This document shows positions 62,384 to 64,000 of a stretch of 64,000 bases of DNA, in pieces. The stretch is from Dermatophagoides farinae (lineage: Eukaryota > Arthropoda > Arachnida > Sarcoptiformes > Pyroglyphidae), in the NCBI RefSeq assembly GCF_024713945.1, contig NC_134678.1:248001-312000 (forward strand). The letters are read 5' to 3'. The position numbers and the translations under genes are program-made. The notes under the pieces are model-generated. The model did no database searches, was not told the DNA's origin, and saw nothing but the letters and a program-made list of their open reading frames with translations. Position 1 is the stretch's first letter. The number at the start of each line of letters is the position of its first letter.

Positions 62384-63415
62384 TCATCATCATGGATGGT
62401 ACAGAATTTAATCACAAATGCCCACAACAAAGAAAAACAAGAATCATCATCAACAAGTGAATTCTAGTCACGATCATTATTATTTAAAGGCTTTTTTTCA
62501 AAATTCCACCCAAAACGTCTTTTTTTTCATTCATTAATCTAATGGTTAATTATTTTCTTTCTTCAAAAAAAGATAAGATCTTTGTGTGTGTGTGTTGTAC
62601 AAGTTTTATGATCGTTTATGATGAGAGAAAATCTTTTGTCGTTGTCATTATTATCACGTTCATTCGCACAAAGTTTTCACATTTGTATGACGACATTATT
62701 ATATGAGGCGCGGGAATATATCGACGAAAAAGGGTTAAGTTCATGCATGGATTGCTTTTGTTGTTGTTGTTTTGCTATTTGGTAGGGTTATTTTTTGAAT
62801 ACATACACGCACACCTGAGAAGAACACTTGTTGTTTCGCTCTTTTTTTTGTTTTGTTTATTTATTCTCCATGGTGAACTTTGGTCATTCATTTTTTTCTG
62901 GAATAAATAAATGAATGACGGTGGTTAATAAAAATAATAATAAAACCACTAAAACTAGAACCAAACAACGATGATGACCTTGTAACCTATAGGAGAATGT
63001 TGTTTGTTAAAAAGGAAACAATGAAAATAACGCAAACTTTTCTAGATTACAGAAAAAATTGTTTGAATGAATCAAACACTTGTTGCTCGACACACACACA
63101 CACACAAACTCAGAAGCCTGAGACTTGTATAAAAATGAAAAAAAAAATTTTTTCTCTAAAAAAATAAATGAATTGAAATCTGACCTTGTTGTTGGACCAA
63201 AAAAAAAAAAAAAAATCATCATAATGCTGATGGTGAGTAAATAAACCGAAAAAAATACGGCCCAAGAAATTGAAAATCATTCAAGCCAAATAGATCATAA
63301 TTACGGATTATTAAATTTTTCTTTTGTTGTTGTTGTTTTTGTATACAACAACAAAAAAAAATTCTCACCATGGATCATCTTCATCATTTTAAATCAATGA
63401 GAGAGAGCAAAAATG

Positions 63416-63428
63416 AGGTCAAAGGTTG
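63416..63428 (+). promoter_or_regulatory. DR1-type nuclear receptor motif
   Basis: AGGTCAAAGGTTG matches the DR1 consensus at 11 of 13 positions. It lies 146 bp from the perfect motif on the opposite strand at 63574. Confidence 0.4.
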
Positions 63429-63573
63429 CAAAGTAGAAAAAGACGGTCAGCGTGTTCATCATCATCATTTGAAAATCAAATCTTTTTTCTTCTTCTTCTT
63501 CTTCTTCATTGAAATTGAATCTTATTGACAAAAACGAAATATTTAAAAAAAATATATCATTAACATTGAACTT

Positions 63574-63585
63574 TGACCTTTGACC
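63574..63585 (-). promoter_or_regulatory. DR1-type nuclear receptor motif (perfect half-sites)
   Basis: Plus-strand TGACCTTTGACC reads GGTCAAAGGTCA on the minus strand, a perfect HNF4/RXR-type DR1 core. Confidence 0.45.
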
Positions 63586-64000
63586 GGAAATGGCAATGAT
63601 GATTCCTTCATTCATAAGATTTTTTTTTTATTTTGTTTGAAATTGTTTTTGCAAATTGATGGTGCTTTCTGTGTGTGTTGTGTTCATATATGAATGATTT
63701 ACACACACACACATTCTTTTCTCTTTCTCTCCTGATGATGATGGCCATGGTATCCATATCTATTCAGACTATTTCTTTTAATGGTATGGTTTGATGATAA
63801 TAATAATATTTTTTTTTCTGGTGATCATAACATAACACCATCATCATCGAAGAATGAAATTTGAATGAATGAAAAAATCATTTTTTAAGCTGAACTTGAC
63901 CTAGACACAAGTTTTCCGTTAAAAATTGTTGCTGTTGTTGTTGTTGTTGTGATATCAGGTGAAAAAAAATCAATCTTTAAATACCTTTTTTTTCCTCAAA

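Larger units (their letters stand above)
56582..64000. other. 7.4 kb of non-coding, repeat-rich DNA to the window end
   Basis: I see no supportable exon on either strand. The sequence is dominated by ATG/CAT, CAA/TTG, CA/TG and A/T tracts. Larger open frames (57742-58218, 61008-61457 and 61461-61886, minus) translate to Phe/Cys/Val repeats. It follows the 5' end of the Shroom-like gene, so distal 5' exons or enhancers are possible. Several direct-repeat-1 nuclear receptor motifs and a GCGGGGGCG word (61262-61270) are annotated or discussed separately. Confidence 0.55.

Overview
The window is nuclear DNA from an animal, most likely a small-genome arthropod such as an astigmatid mite (Dermatophagoides-like). 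The assignment rests on arthropod-type gene content, very AT-rich sequence, most introns of about 50-80 bp with GT-AG ends, and dense short tandem repeats. The commonest repeats are (ATG/CAT)n, (CAA)n, (CA)n and long A/T runs. The same triplets also occur inside exons, where they encode runs of Ser, Asp, His, Gln, Thr and Asn. I saw no plasmid, phage, CRISPR or rRNA features, and no convincing tRNA.

Layout. The 5' end of a cytoplasmic dynein heavy chain gene (1-2689, minus, cut by the window edge) is followed by an intronless IRF2BP-family regulator (4037-6358, minus) and about 6 kb of repeat-rich DNA. Next come the ubiquitin ligase Pellino (12557-14587, minus) and a divergent pair, a snapin-like BLOC-1/BORC subunit (minus) and the mRNA export factor Rae1 (plus). 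Rae1 is tail-to-tail with a PAQR-family receptor (18469-19544, minus). An inositol-trisphosphate 3-kinase gene (19764-24238, minus) appears to have two alternative first coding exons. Then come an EPHX3/4-like epoxide hydrolase (minus) and a second divergent pair: an unrecognised protein with an array of MYM-like Cys pairs (27802-30294, minus) and the U5 snRNP factor AAR2 (plus).

The right half holds a complete seven-exon kainate-type glutamate receptor (33667-37059, plus), an amnionless homologue (about 37709-39888, plus), a TAF5 copy reduced to its WD40 half (40684-42060, minus) with a direct repeat on both flanks, and a LIM + Rap-GAP + BTB/BACK protein (43965-47964, plus). A third divergent pair follows, SMG9 (minus) and a YIPF5-type Golgi membrane protein (plus), and then a Shroom-like protein (52656-56581, minus). 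The last 7.4 kb (56582-64000) has no gene I can support, but it contains several direct-repeat-1 nuclear receptor motifs.

These are mostly unrelated single-copy genes packed head-to-head and tail-to-tail, not a pathway cluster. Exon joins were worked out by hand from phase, GT/AG ends and remembered family sequences, so they are predictions. The most unusual items are the truncated TAF5 with its split flanking repeat, the LIM-RapGAP-BTB architecture, the MYM-like Cys-array protein, the alternative ITPK first exons, and the double-stranded open-frame puzzle over the amnionless 5' exons.
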